Notes: generated by a model from the sequence alone, not told the origin. Positions 10,331 to 24,464 are shown, counted from the first letter of the stretch. The stretch is DNA of 64,000 bases from Channa striata (GCA_033026295.1 CM065182.1:22318215-22382214), one strand, 5' to 3'. Translations and numbers: made by a program.

Positions 10331-13300
10331 AGAGTTAGGAACATGTGCAGCGCAGCAGAGAATGTGCTCTCACCACCTTGGGTCAATATATTAAAACATA
10401 ATGGTTATCCAGCTTCTTCTTGGGGTCACCAAAATTTAACGTATCCTTACCTATTTTTCTCCTTGTTGTAACAATAAACAGTGTTTGAGTTGCACTATAA
10501 AATGTTTTATTTTTTCCTCTTCCTGTTTTCCCTGGAGGAAAGGTTGTCGCTACAGGGAGCAGCAGCCCTTTACACTGCAAAGCCTCTCCTGCAAGCAGTA
10601 ACTCTTAAAACGAGGTTCCCAGGCAGAAGATGGTTCACCTCATCAAACCTTGGATAAGAAACTGCAGCTGGCTTCACATTCTGTAAGCCGCCTCTTTTCT
10701 AAGTCCTTGTCACTTATTCAGTGCCCATAATCGCAGCTCGGCCATACGCCTTTGTTTCGAGTACACTGCTGCAATTTTGAAAATATTTTTATCATTGCTT
10801 CTGCACAAATCTGTAGAAGTGGGTAATTAGGCCAGAAATTTAAAATGTTGTGCACAGGCGATTTCAACATTAAAACTACCTAAAAGAGATGCAAAGGGAA
10901 ACAACAGAGACCAGAAAAATAGACAGAGTGAATGGCTAAAAAAACAAATATCTAATAATATTAGTATTAATAATATTACTAATACTATTGATATCAATAT
11001 TAGTCATATATTTATATATGACCAAAAGCACACAGAATTATTATAAAAAGAAATATAACAAAGACAAAATGCAAGATTAATACAAGTATTTTATTTTTCT
11101 GTGTCCGGGGGCCCATTTTCTTATAATATACAAATGGATATAACAATAGTGTGGTATGTGATGGCCTTTAAAAACAGCAGAATTAAAAATATGTTTCATT
11201 TAAGAAATAAGTTAAAAGTTATTAAATTTAATTCATTGTTTAATTTACGGTAATAGAAATGAATTGCTCATGTCTTGGAGAAGTTTTTCTGGCTTTAAAC
11301 TCAGTTTCTCTCATGCCCCTGTTGGTCTTAACTCCAAATTGATCGAGTGCTCGCACTGTAGAAAAATGATTTTGACAAGAACTAAAACTTTGATGGATTG
11401 TCAGCAGAGACCTAGTGCACAGTGCAAGTGTGACTGGATGCAAAGAAAAGACGTCTGCAGCACATGCATGGCAGAGAAAGACATAATTCAAAAGAGTGTG
11501 TTCCTAGAATTACAATTACAATTGTGTGCGGACATTGGAAACTATTTTTTGTATTTGCCCTCAGACGATTTACACCAGACTAATATAACTAAAAGACTAA
11601 ATTTATATCTCTTTGCATATTTTTTTAAAATATGTCAATATTTTATCACCACCATAGATATAGGTCACTGCGTACCTGCTCCACATGCTCAGTGGAGCCC
11701 TACGATCCAATTGCTTGGTTGATTGCTTGGTTGAGGCACAAAACTTGCAGGGTTATGGCACGGGGTTATGGGGAAGAACAATAGGTTGGTTAGGGTTAGG
11801 GAGGGTCGAGGGGAAAGATCGTAGTGTGGGTTAAATGACAGAACAACAATAAAGGCACATGTGGGAGCATCTCATTTCTACGATTTGTACTTCACCCACA
11901 CATCCACCCCCGACCTATTCCCTAAAAATACCTCATCAGCTTTAAATTACGTCAGCAAATCCGAATCTGGTGCCGTAATTTCTACAGCTGATTTCAAAAA
12001 TGCTCTTCCTTGCAACATACCTTCTGATGTTTTTCAAAGTCTTTAAGGAGAGGTGTTCTGTGAACAAACAAAACTAAAGCGTTTTTAGCTCAGGTAATAA
12101 AAAAATCAGGGGCCTTATCAAAGCTGCAATTAATGAGGAATAATAAATGTCATTTTCATTGTGTTTTTTATGTCTTTGATACTATACAAGTGGTTCCTTT
12201 GTAGGAATGTGGTGAGAACACAAGTAATGAGTGTTTGAGCTCACTACCACGCAGACATGTGGGCTGGTGCCAAACTAACTTATGCTTGTTGTTGGGACAT
12301 GTAGTAATATCAAGCTCCGTGTAATACTCAGTGAAAGTGAAGATCACCATAGTAACAGAAAAAGAAGAGTGTAGTGTGGTTACAGTATGGGGGCAGGTGA
12401 CTGACAAATCTTGTTTTAGAACAGAAACTTTGGTGCAGAGATTATTGATTAGATTAAATTGCTCTTAAAATTGTATTATGTTTTCTGATTTTAACATAAT
12501 ATATGATAACAGTTTGATAATTGCTATTGCAGATGCAAGAACAACAAGAGAGCGAAAGTTTTTTCTTTCCCTAATATACTCCAGGGATCTAGCAGCAATA
12601 CCTATATGCCAATTAGTACGTGCTTGGAAATAGAGTTGGGGTTGGTGTGTCTGTAGGAATTGATTTGTCCTCAGTTACACCCGTGTTTGGTTTGAAATTT
12701 TTTGGTTTGAGATTTCAGCATGACAAGAAACCTATAAGGCTCACTGTGTGCAGAAATGAGCATATGCATGTTTTAGGTACAAATCTGTTTGTTGTTCTGA
12801 ATTTAATAACCCACGGCAGGGGGGGCACACAATTTTTATTTGTTTAAAATGCACTAAACAATATGGATGAATAGTTTAATCCTTCAGGATTTTTTACGAG
12901 AAATCATCCTGTATGACAGCGAGAGCAGGCGATGTGTGGCTGTTAGCACATACTGTGAAAACAATCATCCAAATTAGATAATGGAACGTGTGCGCGAAAA
13001 TATTCAAGATTCAATATTCTCAGAGATTCAAACGAGAATTAGAAATAAAATGAGCATGTGAAGATCGTGTGCAGAGAATCAATTTTCAGTTTTTTTTATT
13101 TTTGTTTTTTTTTACTGTGAGCAGTAATTACTTGTCCCAGGTTTGTGGAACTTCTAATTGTAGCAGTGCTTAAGAATAACAACATGAGAACTGGATTTTG
13201 TTCTTTTGATTTTTGATTTTTATTTGGACAGCTATTTTTACAAGGCTTAAGACTATGAATCCTGCACCACCGAGCTGGACTTCTAATGCTAAAGTATTAC

Positions 13301-14142
13301 AATCTTTGTTTGGGTGGTTTAATGCATCACTTCTTAAAATTGCATAAGTCGTCCATCTGGTGAAGTAATTAAAGGAAGGAGTGATCCTTTCATTTCAGTA
13401 CAAATTTCACAATAACAGATGTTTTAATGGATTCTGCACTGAGAGTGACAAAGAAATGGCAACATCGCTTTAATGTATTGCAGTGAAATATTTTTAGATG
13501 CCCTAAGAGACAGAACACAGATCCAACCATTCTTTCAGAGGAAAGGTGATTTACTGATTTATACCCACTTGGGTGATGGCATTTAATAATCACATTTTTA
13601 CCATATGGCAAGTTTCAAGTACAGAAGCACACATCATATAATAATTATAGAACGTTGGCATTTCTTCATTCTGTAGTACCATATTACAATTTTAAACACC
13701 CATTAATTCACACTGATGTTTGAACTGGCCTTTCCAAAAGTATTATCCCTGTGTCTATGGGACAGTTCAATCATCATTTGTGAGAAAGTTAATACTTCGG
13801 TTATCAATTAGAAGCCCGGGGTTGACTCATGAGATTACAAAGATGGATTATTATTTTATTGTAGATTTTACAACTTAATGAGTTTTACTGGGGAACATTT
13901 CTGGATGTTAGATCATTTGTAAAGTAAAATCTACCTTGATGCCAGTAGCAGTAAATTTTTCCTGTTTCCCATCTATGTGACTTAACAACCACACTGGTAA
14001 TACTTCTATGCGGTGGTCCACAGCAGTTATTTCTGAATACACATTAGGAGCAAACATTGCATGATGAAAGTCTACTGGCTTTTTCATTTAATAACAAAAG
14101 CAATTCTCATATTAATTAATTTAGACATTCTTTAACCAAACC
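10331..14142. other. Non-coding sequence with AT-palindromic and telomere-like patches
   Basis: No gene is recognised. At about 10950-11025 there is a run of AT palindromes, including ATTGATATCAAT and an 8-bp stem GTCATATA / TATATGAC with a 4-nt loop. Two telomere-type hexamers (TTAGGG twice) lie at 11790-11801. T-rich runs occur at 13090-13114. The 152-codon frame at 11264-11722 is discussed under rejected items. Confidence 0.5.
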
Positions 14143-14168
14143 CTTACAAATGACAAGTCATTTGTAAG
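14143..14168. repeat. Perfect hairpin, 12-bp arms, 2-nt loop
   Basis: CTTACAAATGAC (14143-14154) and GTCATTTGTAAG (14157-14168) are exact reverse complements separated by AA, making an almost continuous 26-bp palindrome. No gene or transposon context is visible. Confidence 0.95.
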
Positions 14169-15165
14169 TGAAGCACTGTTGACATGCCCGGTCCACCAGC
14201 AGGGAGTGCACTGTAAATTCTAAATTCTAATATCCTTTATGATATTTATTTCACTTTACTCAGTTAACAAATAAATGTAATTTTTACTAGTTTATATGAT
14301 GTTAATATTTTAGCAGGTTAAAAAAAGAGTTATGTTTCCTTCCCCGTTTTTTTGGGGGTGAAGTTAACTTAAAGCTATCAAGCAGCAAACAAGAGAAGCA
14401 ATGACTTTGCTATGCCAGTGGGCAGCAGTAGGGCAGTAAACTGTGCCTACCCTGCTAGAAAGTTCGTATTGACAAGGTTCTCATCTCTGGCAACAGACTG
14501 GGTGTGAAAAGACACGACCCTTGGACCACCCACCAGAGTTGAAGAAAATGTCACCTTAGTTAGCTCAACTTCAATACATGTATCGGTTGGAATGCACACA
14601 TTAGGTTTCACTCGAAAAAATGCCCTTTGAAAACTCTGAGTAGACTACACTAAAGTCAATCCGTCACTAAATGAACATGCTAGTACAAAATTTAATTCCT
14701 ATTCCATTCTACTTTTTAAGGCAATGGGTTTGTATACTTGGCAGGTTAGGTCAACTAACTCGAGTTTATAGTACGGATTGCATGCAAGGAATGTGTGAAT
14801 AAAAGAAACTGCAGTATAATAATAAGGCTTTTAGGAGTCCAAGCCATCAATTCAAGCCATCAACATTTCTGACGTTTCTACCCCCACTTATCATGTTTGT
14901 CGTTGTTACACATTTTTCATTTTTCATCCATCTCTTCCCTGACAAGTCACTGGGAACTTATAAAAACTTCTGACTTCTGTCGAGCCACATCCATCACAGG
15001 TCCCTGCCGGTGTGGCTTTGGTGTCTCAGCAAAGCTGCTAGGGAAGGAGTGGTGGATGCAGAGGCAGTAAGATGGGGCAAAGGGTCACGAGATTTAACAA
15101 GAAGTAGGTAGAGTAGAGAAGGCAGGCACGAAGAAAGACCTGTGGGGATTATTTTCACGTCTATT
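14169..15165. other. Non-coding sequence, no gene seen
   Basis: Unique-looking DNA with no recognised feature. Open frames are short. Confidence 0.55.
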
Positions 15166-15195
15166 TGTGTGTGTGTGTGAGTGTGTGTGTGTGTG
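15166..15195. repeat. (TG)n microsatellite, one interruption
   Basis: A TG array with a single A interruption at 15180. The minus-strand frame across it reads as Thr-His repeats and is an artefact. Confidence 0.96.
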
Positions 15196-17814
15196 GTCAT
15201 GTATTGTGCAAGGTCAAGGGCAATCAAGCACATGTTAGGACTTCACTAACAACTGTGTTAAAAGCACGCCAGCTGATGTGTGACACACTAAGGTCCAACC
15301 CAGTCTGTCTATGAATGACAGACTGTTGCAGAGTCTGAGGGAATTGCAAGACGAAAACAACGCTTTGCTCATTTCAGTCAGTGATTCAAGTGAAAGAGCT
15401 CACTTCTGTCAATTTTTTTTAGGATGAATTCATGCTCATATTAAACATTTCAGCACGTTTAATCTGCCTCAGCACAAGATTCCCATGAATCAATAAATGT
15501 GAATTCGCAAACAGCACAAAAGGACGGGCATTATAATTAGCGGCAGCAGCTGCACAGAGGTCTTGACATTTGGCTTAGGTAAGTGTATCTTAGTTATGAA
15601 GTGAACAAGAAAAACAAGTCATGTTATTAATAACGAGCGCTGATAATTTCTTATCTGATTTTGGCTGCCGTGCTGCTGCAGTGTGCACCTTGATAACGAC
15701 TTTGTTTGTGTGTCTTTCTGCTACAAAAGATGCAGTGGTTGCAGAAATAGTGCAGCGCGTTTACAGCAAAGCCCTATTTTCTGCAGTGTATTGATCTATA
15801 CTTACTGTTGACTCGGAATCACTGAGCCCTGGTGGCAGGGTCGGAAGCAAAATATTTGTATCTTTCCTCTAATCATTGGTTTTTGAGAGTAAAGCTACAG
15901 ATCTGCCACTCATGTTGCCACTCCTCCCTTCTCTTCTCCTGAGACTTGGCAATCTATTGAAAGATCCCTTGGGTGTTGCAAATGAACCCTGCTGTTACCC
16001 CAAATTCAAAAAAGGCAAAAAAAAAAAAAAAAGCCTGCAGCTACAGAAGGGAGTCACTCTTTGAATTCCGCATCTCATCTCTTTCTCTTTGTGCAGTGTT
16101 TTACCCTCCTTTATTTTTGGGTCCTAATTAGGCTCAAGAGGTACCTAGAGCTACAGGAGTTATTATATATAGGAACACTTTTTTAACATCATACTGTTTC
16201 CAAATAGTAACCATGAAGGGAGAGGAGGAGTGGGATGCAGAAAATAGGGGATGGTTGGGGAGTCATACATCAAAATTGTATTTGAAATCAAGAAATCAAG
16301 ACCCAGTTTTTTTTCTGTTACTTTGGTAAGAGGTCCAAAAAAAAGAAAGTACAACTTTCAAGTTGCGTGTCACAAACTTTAGTTCAAAAATTCAAAAGAT
16401 AATCTGAGACACGTCAGTTTGACAGCCCAAAGTCGAGGCGAGACAAGTAAGAAATCACAAGCTTCATTTAGCAGAAGATTTATTTAAATTATGGCAAGTA
16501 ATAACTGACAACATGCATGATCATAAATCCACAGATTGTTTCCACAACACTTTAAACCTCCTCCTCTCTCTCCCAGTACAGTTTGATGTGAAACCCTTTT
16601 TAATTCCATATGCTGCTTATTTCACTTACATCCCCAACAGTTGGTTTTATGGCCGCTACTCAATCATTCTCTTTGCTTAAAAATTAATCAGAGTAGAAAC
16701 TACAATTACCGCCTTGTACTTGTTTGCCTCTGCAAAGCCAGTCCAGTTTACAGTTATGCCTGTGCAGACTCATAGTCTGAGTTTGCACCTTTGTCCCAGA
16801 TGTAATGAAATTCCCTACAGGTGTTCCAGAGATGTTGTGTTGACCAGAATAGGATGGACAGACACCCTGAAAACAAAATGCCCACGGCCACAGCTACTGC
16901 CGGCGTGGAGTCATAAATATATGGCTCTGCACAGAAACATGTCACCATGCAGGTCACCATTGTTTTAAAGCAAAAGTTTGGACTTTGGATAACGACTGCC
17001 AGACTCACGCAAAAAAAATTAAAGGGAAAAAAACCACTAATGCAGAAAATTTTTATCAGAGCCCGTTTCTGAAAATGACTTCTCAGATGGCCTCTATATA
17101 TGGATATAGTCAAATGTTACAAAACACTCAATTTCTGCTTCTCATTTTTCTGAATAATTTGTCCTAGGCACTTGCTATGACTAATGCATGTTAGAAGATT
17201 ATCGGTGATCAGTGTGTGCGTGTACTGTGAGTAGGTGTATCACACAGAAAGAAAAGAGAGGATCCAGCAGTATAATTAACATCACAGCTGAATGGTTGCA
17301 TATATTTGAGAATAGGCAAGAGAATCTTCCTGTCAAAACTACGCAGACATTTGTGATTTATTGTAAAGTCCAATTCAAATTATGTTGTTGTTATAACCTG
17401 CTGAACGAGTCATACTGACATACAAAATGATCTGCACATGTACTAAAAGCTGGTATCGGCTCATTCTAGAAAAAAATTAAATTAGCAGATAAAGGTGTTA
17501 GAAATAACATTTTAACAAATCATTTGGCATGTTGACTGTGAAACTATCTGTAAATAATTCAGACAGAGCAAATTATGTTCCTTTTTCACATAAAGTGTAA
17601 AGTAAACACGTTTCATAAGAACGGTAATGTGCTGGACGGATTATGTTCCATGCAATTAGTGAAGTGCTACACTAAAGAAAAGTGTGTCATAAGCAGGGTG
17701 ATGGGTGTGGAATGTTCAGGACTGTCCCACGCCAACTTTAAAATCCTCTGCAATTTTTGATTCAGGCAACAAAAGCAATTAGTTACTTAAGAGAAAGTTC
17801 ACTGTAAGACGCAC
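15196..17814. other. Non-coding sequence, no gene seen
   Basis: No gene or interspersed repeat is recognised. It contains a 16-A run at 16017-16032. Frames at 16714-17167 overlap on opposite strands and carry no recognised domain. Confidence 0.5.
16017..16032. repeat. Poly-A run (16 A)
   Basis: Sixteen consecutive A after AAAAGGC. There is no recognisable retroelement immediately upstream, so I do not read it as a retroposon tail. Confidence 0.9.
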
Positions 17815-18110
17815 GCTACTTAGTGCTGGAAGGTCCCTGGTTCAAATCCCTGGTCAGCTGCAGTTGCTCTGTCTGGAGTTTGCATGTTTTTGGGTTTACT
17901 CCTGCTACTGCGTTTCTCTCCCACAGTCTAACGACATTCATGTTGTGTTAATTAGTACCTCCAAATTGCCTGTAGGTGTAAATGTCTCACTGTGATGGCC
18001 CTGAGACAGCTGTCATGGGTGTAGTCCACCTCATGCCTAAGGACAGCTGGCAAAGGCTCCCGTCAGCCCTGAATAAGATAACTGGCTACAGATAATGGAT
18101 GAATAGATAA
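17815..18110 (+). mobile_element. tRNA-derived SINE, percomorph AFC/V-like family
   Basis: A degraded but nearly full SINE on the plus strand. GGTTCAAATCC at 17839-17849 is a good pol III B box and ends the tRNA-derived head. The body follows in the order I know for this family: a CTGGAGTTTGCATGTTTT segment, the TCTCCCACAGTCTAA segment, AAATTGCCTGTAGGTGTAAATG, the CCCTGAGACAGCTGTCATGG region, GACAGCTGGCAAAGGCTCC, and a tail GAATAAGATAACTGGCTACA ending in GATAATGGATGAATAG. The first part of the head is eroded. Family identification is from memory. No clear target-site duplication was found. Confidence 0.85.
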
Positions 18111-21100
18111 GTAACTATGTGGGTGTGGAGCAAGAGAAAAGTTCACGGATTGTCCAAAATGTGTTCCTCTCCAGGAAGAATAAATGTGCACAGTACATTG
18201 TTTTTACTGTTGAGTTAGAGACGAAGTGAAGGTTACTCATCCCGAAATGTATAGTGATGTGTATAGGATCAGCACAGTAAGTCCCAGCATATCCACACTG
18301 TTTTGAACTCCAGTCCAAGTCGTGTTTGACTCATACTTTCTACGATTCGTACCTCAGGGTCCACGTAAGGTGAAGAGCTCAGCGGATCTCAACACATCTG
18401 CATTGTGGTCAGGAAAACAACACATAGGTTTCTCTTCCACATACTGAAGAGGTTTGAAACACTGGTCAAAGCAGCAGTGCACATGCTCTGGATTGATCTG
18501 ACCTGTACACCTCAAGGACCAGAGTGAGAACCCAGATGCGAACCACCGTTTCTACCAAGCTACGTGCCATTATACTCTATACTTTGCTGATGGACTGTCA
18601 ACACTTGACAACACCTCACTTTAGCTGCAGAGTGCGTCATGGTGCGCTATACTATTCCATTTATATCTACCTCATCAAATTTCAACTGTCGCTGCCACCT
18701 GTGTGTCATGACCTTGTTAGCTGCGCGATTTGTACCGTCTTAGTGTAGATATGTTCATTATATGATGCTGTAACAAAGTGGAACCTGTCTGTCTGTGTCA
18801 CATTGCACCAGTGGAATAAGAAAACATAAAATGTTCATACTGAACCTTCAATAGTTAATGAACTGTTTGACTCAAGCCAACATGCCCATTTAAGGCCTCG
18901 CTGCAGGGAAAACACTCACAACAAAACCTGGTTTGAATGCAATCAACGTTACAAATCCGGCAGTGTGGACAGTAGTGATACGGGTTCGCTAAATGCTGCC
19001 TGTCGTTTGATTGGTTGCACCAGAAATCCACAGAGTCACTGGCTGCTAATGTGGTTGCCAGTTGTACTTTGCTTGTTTTGTTTCTTTCAAAACTTGTTGT
19101 TCTGTTTGAGCCTCTTGGAAGAAAAGGCCTGTGTGATTTTGAGCTTGTTATAAATTCTCTGGAAATCTGGTGTGACCCAAAATAATTGATGTCTACGTAG
19201 AAAAAGACAGACGGATCAATACAATTAAGCAACTAAGACTACAGGAGTAATTTGCAGAGAGATGGTGTGTACACTCTGACCTGAGCCCTCCTGCGAGTGT
19301 GTTCGCTGGACACATTTACTATCGAGCTAATGGCAATATCTCTCCTCCTGTTTCCTTTTCTTATCTTCGCTTGGAAGTGACTTTGAAGATACCCACAGCT
19401 GCTCTGAAATGATTGTACTACCTTCTAATCACTGTGTGCCTGCAGTTCACGCAGGTGATAATGGAGGGATATCAGCAGGGTGTTCCACAACATTCATATG
19501 GCAACTCATATAACCTATCCACATTATAGTCCAATCCACACTCTGCGATGAACAATAACATTCAATAAATCATAATCCTGGCATGGTTGTAAAATCAATG
19601 TTCTGTTCAGTACTAAACCGCCCCTTTGCTGTGCTGCTAATGGAGAGCTGTCATTTTTTTCATTTTACCTCACTTTGTAACTACTCTCATCATTTGTTGG
19701 TGTGTTAATTAATGTCTATAAGTACCGCTTCAAAAAGTGAACTTAATCATCGAATATGCTCTTTTGTAAACGCATATGTTCGAGGTCACAATCACAAATG
19801 TGACAGGAGGGAGGGAGGAGTTTGACGAGAAGAATTCCAGACATCTCCCAACAGTCTGCATCAAATAACATGATGGGAGTGATGCACTAATGCACTTCGG
19901 GGACATTTGAAATTCATGCACATCTGGAGCAGAGACCTCCACCGACATGCATCCATATGCTGTTTGCAGGGTGACCTCAGTGCAGTAAGTGATATGGAGC
20001 AAGGTTAAAATGAAAAGATATCTGCAGTGGTGGGGAGACAGGGTGACTGATTTCTGGGTTATTCTTGTCACAGTAAATAAAGCAATATGCAATAATGTAT
20101 GTAAAAGTTTACCTTGGAGATAATTGTCAAATGTATGTGGACATGCTAAACAGCTAATGGTCTACAGCTACACTGCACCTGCAAATATGGTTGTGTCTGA
20201 AACATAAGTTTAAGTGGATTAAGTTGTTGATTAACATAAATGGCAAACATGCCAACGCTGTACATAAAAATAAACCAGTTCTCTCATCCAGACATCCAGT
20301 TTGTATGATAACAGCACCTGTCAGCTTTGTTACTGCTAGATTTGGACTCACAGCAGAAAGACTACAGTTTGGACACTCTGAGTTTACTCAGCCACAGACT
20401 TTCTCTAAAGGCTGGCACACACTTAATTGTTATTCTGATTCTGCTGATTCTGAAGATGTTTATTAATCTCTTCCACCTGGCCACAGCCTACAGTAACTGC
20501 AGCTTTACAAGAAGTTTGCTTTGTTTTACAATTATTTCACCTGCCTTTCCTCCACTGGCTCTACAGCCTATCCTCCATCTTCCTCCTTTTTGATATGTCC
20601 CATTCTGATCAGCACAAATTATTTTAAAATGCCGACAAAACTACAGGTTGCGTGTTTTTTGGGGCAAAATAATATAACAATTTCTCTTGACACTTGCTGA
20701 TTTTCCAGGCTACTTTCAGTCATTACTGACCAGTTAAATGCGTTAGCCACAGTTTACTCAGTTATCAGGTGTGTGCTCCTTCCAAAATGTTGAAGACAAG
20801 AAATCCCATTGTGTCTCCAGCTTGACCTTAACCAAGGTCTGCAGTTTAACAGTCACGTGAGTGGTACGTTCACCATCCACCCTAACCACCTGCTTATGAA
20901 CGTGTTAGATATCATAAATTAACAGGTAATTTTTTAAAAAAGTTCCACGTTGCATGTTACACATCAAGTGATCACATTCCCTGCAATACTGTAAGTTCAT
21001 TTGAGCAGACAGGTTGCCACAGTGAGTACACATGATACTGACTTATGAACTGTGTCCTAAAACCCTTGATTCTGGGACGTTTTCATAAGAATACGTTTCA

Positions 21101-23421
21101 GGCTCGTTTTGGTCCTTTTACTGTTTAGTTATGCTGTAGGTTGGTAACCATGACCTTAGCACACTGTAAACACTGCCTAATAACAGCTAAACTACACAAA
21201 AAATGGGAATTTGTGAAAAACACATTTAGAATCAATTTTGCAGTGCATGTTCCTGAGCTACTTCATAAGGTCAGCGAATAACACACACAGCAATCATTGT
21301 TGAAAGCTTTGTATACATGAAACTTGGATGGTGGAGACATGCTCGTGCTTTTACAACTGTTCCTGACTGCTCTGTTCTAGGCTCAGCAAACGTTTGCTCA
21401 TAATTGCTGTAATAGCATTTCAAATTCAAGTTGGACTGTGGAAGTAACAGTAAGGGCACAGTGTAGAAAAAAACACACACCCCTGCAGCAAGTTTTGTTC
21501 TCTAAAGCTTGTAATTCCTTTCATTATTGTAACTGCGAACACTTAGAGCACTTGCCTCGATGGCCTCAAACCCAGTTAGAAAAGTTTCCCATTATTATTG
21601 AAGAAACTTTGGGGAGTTCAGCATGCATGACTGTCATATCCAAACCACCTCATTTTGTATTATTAACTAAAAATAGTTAAAACAAGCACCATTTTATTTT
21701 TTTCCTAGCTTCCTTTCTTGAGTTCTTTAAGTTATTAATTACTGACAAGAGAACAGTGGAGGCAAACAGCAGCATAGCAGGCTTTTAACTCAGCTGACTT
21801 TGAAGCTGATAATTACGTGTGAAGTCTGCTGCCATGTGACGTACGGCACATCACCACATTGAAGGAATGAATTAGAAGAGAAGCCTTCACTTAGTTTCTA
21901 AAAGTTTAGGCACAGACTGGCTAAAGTAGAAAGTCATGAAAGCATAAGATGGTTACACTGTTGTTATTTGATGTAACTGTTAATATTTCATTTTTGCACC
22001 ACCATAGAGTTCAGCAGCAATGTACCAACAGGGGCTCACTTTCAAAGTCCTTTTAATTTTGAAAAACCTTTCATAAAATTTCACAGGACAATGACATTTT
22101 TGCTGGATTTCCCCACTAGCCTTTATTAGAGAATAGTAAATGCATATTTGTCAAAAGCTTGTCAGTTACAGTGCTGTGGCATTTCTGTCCAACACATGAC
22201 ACAGCTGAAACAGTGCTTGAGCTCCACCTATAACGCTCATATCCTAAAAGTTACACCAGTGCTTGCAACACTTAAAGACAAGTTTTTTAGAATATGTTCC
22301 CGGTGGTAAAATAAAACAAGAAGTTGCGATACTGTGTTGGACCTTAATTGTTATGAAAGAGCACGTAGAGCAACATCATTTAGGCACAAAAATAATTTAC
22401 AGTAGTTAGGTCATGTCACACACATATTAAGGCCTCAAAATGCCATCTAATTTTCATACCCATCACTGACAACCACTGGCCTACTGCTGAGTAGTAAGTA
22501 CTCTGCTTGACCATAACTAAGAGCATAATAATAAGTACAGTAATGCTGACCATTAAATGGCTTGATACCTCTCATACCACTCGATCATTTGATTATACGT
22601 GAAGTCGTCACAGATGCTTCTGTTGGGAGCATCTGGCTTCATGTACATTAATCAAATAACACAGAGTGACACACAAAAGCACATTCTTAATGAGTAAGGG
22701 AGTCGGAAACATTGCATTTTTAATCTTCTAAAAGAAGTGGCCTTTTTAAAAGAGCATCTAAGCATCTGCACAAAGCTATGGGCATGTAAGCTGCCACTTG
22801 AACTAATTCAACGCTTCACAACAAAATAGCACCGATGACGAGGACAATGAATTGAAAGGTGGAAGCGTGTAGCTTGTAGAAATGGCTTTGCACTCGCCTT
22901 GGTAGATTAATGGGAAAGACCACAGCAAACAAAATATGATGAAAGTGCATACAGCACCCAACACACTAACACACACAGACACACACACAATCCTCCTGAG
23001 CCCATCTACTTTCCTCACAAATGTAAAAGCTTTAGCATTCACAGCCAAGGCTTAAGTTCACATCTATCTTAATGACATTTTAAAGCGAATCAGAAGTGTC
23101 ATGGAGAGTCTGAAGATTAAGAAAGAGGGAGAGCAATCTTTGACATGGGCTAAATCAAAGTCCAGTATGATCTTCTGCAGTAGTAAGGAAATTGCACTTT
23201 ATGGGATGAAAATTGACATTTCAATTGGATCAACACCCATTATGTTACATCCAAATCTTAGTACTTATATGAAGGGCACTGTCATGTTTATATTTCTTCT
23301 TCTTTAAAGAGAGGTTAAATAGCTGCACAGGTTTGGCTCAATTTTAACAGTTGTTATTATTCATGGTATTGTTATTAAAATCAAATCTAATATTTGAATT
23401 ACCATTTTATCTACTTTAAAT
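18111..23421. other. Non-coding sequence, no gene seen
   Basis: The longest feature-poor stretch before the SINE cluster. No coding region is supported. A CA-rich interrupted run lies at 22961-22989. The block 18350-18560 has a repeat-like look but matches nothing I can name. Confidence 0.5.
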
Positions 23422-23603
23422 ATCCATCCATCTATCCATTCTCTGTAACCTCTTATGCTATTTGGGTCGCGGGATGCTCCAGCCAGATCTCACAGGGTGA
23501 GAGGTGGGATACAGCTCGGACAGGTCGCCAGGGACCGCAGAACGAGCCGCAACCTTGTAACTGTGAGGTGGCAGCACTAACCACTCCATTATCGTGCTGC
23601 TCT
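23422..23603 (-). mobile_element. tRNA-derived SINE, AFC/V-like family, minus strand, internally deleted
   Basis: Read on the minus strand, the tail lies on the left (23422-23465: the reverse complement of a GGATAAG...GGATGGATGGATA type end), followed by the GGTCGCGGGATGCTCCAGCC region. The tRNA-related head lies on the right (AACCTTGTAACTGTGAGGTG to CGTGCTGCTC at 23603). The central part of the family is missing: sequence jumps from the GACAGGTCGCCAGGGACCG region almost straight to the head. Same family as 17815-18110. Confidence 0.85.
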
Positions 23604-24297
23604 ACATTAAAGATGTTTTACATTTTGATATTAAAAAAATAAATATTATTAGTGGATGGGTTTATTAGTGACCCATATAGTGTGAACGCTGAAAGAGCTT
23701 TTTCAGAGAGTTCAGCAGGCCGCTTGCTGAAGTCTTTATGAGAAAACGACTTGCTGTGTTACCACGATGCCTTAAACAGGCTGAATTTTTGAAAGCTTTC
23801 CACTTAATGTGACTCATTTGGAGACTGAAGTCTAATGTTTTTTAAGAGAAACTTTTAACGCATTACGCACAAAGGGAACAATGTGGATCACTTACATATT
23901 GTAGGTCTACATACGAAGCGTCTTTTGCAGGGACTCCAAAGGCTTATTTATTAAAATGAGGATTGTTTGTGTGGGAACTAAGGTATGGTACATTACTGTG
24001 TTGAACAGTTATGAAAAATCCAACCATACACCCACCGACATACCCATCTTAATCAGGTTGGACATTAGCAGTGGAGCATTTCTAAACCAAAGATACAACA
24101 CTTCACTAATAAATAACACAGTGGGATTCTAGAATTGACTCATTGCAGTCTTGTCTCTTAATGCAGTTTGAGGCTGTCATTATGAAGCCAGACATGAGAC
24201 ACACTAAAAGAAATGTACAGTATACTTGTTAACAAGCTACTAAATTCCCCTGAGCTACATTCTTTTTGAAAATCTGAAAATTTTTCTATTAACACAA
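23604..24297. other. Non-coding sequence between two SINEs
   Basis: AT-rich, no gene or repeat recognised. Confidence 0.55.
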
Positions 24298-24464
24298 GCG
24301 GCCTGGTAGCTCAATGGGTAGAGACACTGGAGGGCAAAATGAACAATGCGGTATCAAATCCCAGTGTGGGAAATCCCAGCCTACCTGTAATCCCCAGCCT
24401 CCCCACCAGGTGTGTCCCTGGGCATAACACTGGGCATGACAAAAATAAAGGTTCTTCTTCTTAA
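24298..24464 (+). mobile_element. tRNA-derived SINE, second family
   Basis: The head is clearly tRNA-like: TAGCTCAATGGG at 24307-24318 is a near-perfect A box, and GTATCAAATCC at 24351-24361 is a B box. The body contains CCCAGCCTCCCCACCAGGTG and TGTCCCTGGGCATAACACTG, then GCATGACAAAAATAAAGGTT and a TTCTTCTTCTTAAT tail, which is the layout of a common fish SINE with a CTT-type tail. A and B boxes are well preserved compared with the other SINEs here. No target-site duplication was identified. Confidence 0.85.

Noticed and set aside
11264..11722. 152-codon plus-strand frame with CxxC, CxC and CxxC patterns suggesting a zinc-binding domain
   Set aside because: The cysteine spacing (CSHC, then CKC, then CSTC) is suggestive, but no known finger pattern fits, and the second half is unrelated AT-rich sequence. 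Most likely chance.
11790..11801. TTAGGGTTAGGG, telomere-like sequence
   Set aside because: Only two units. Too short to be an interstitial telomere or to mark a chromosome fusion.
18350..18560. Possible LINE remnant
   Set aside because: The block has a repeat-like feel, but I could not match it to any reverse transcriptase or LINE end, and no frame is open across it.
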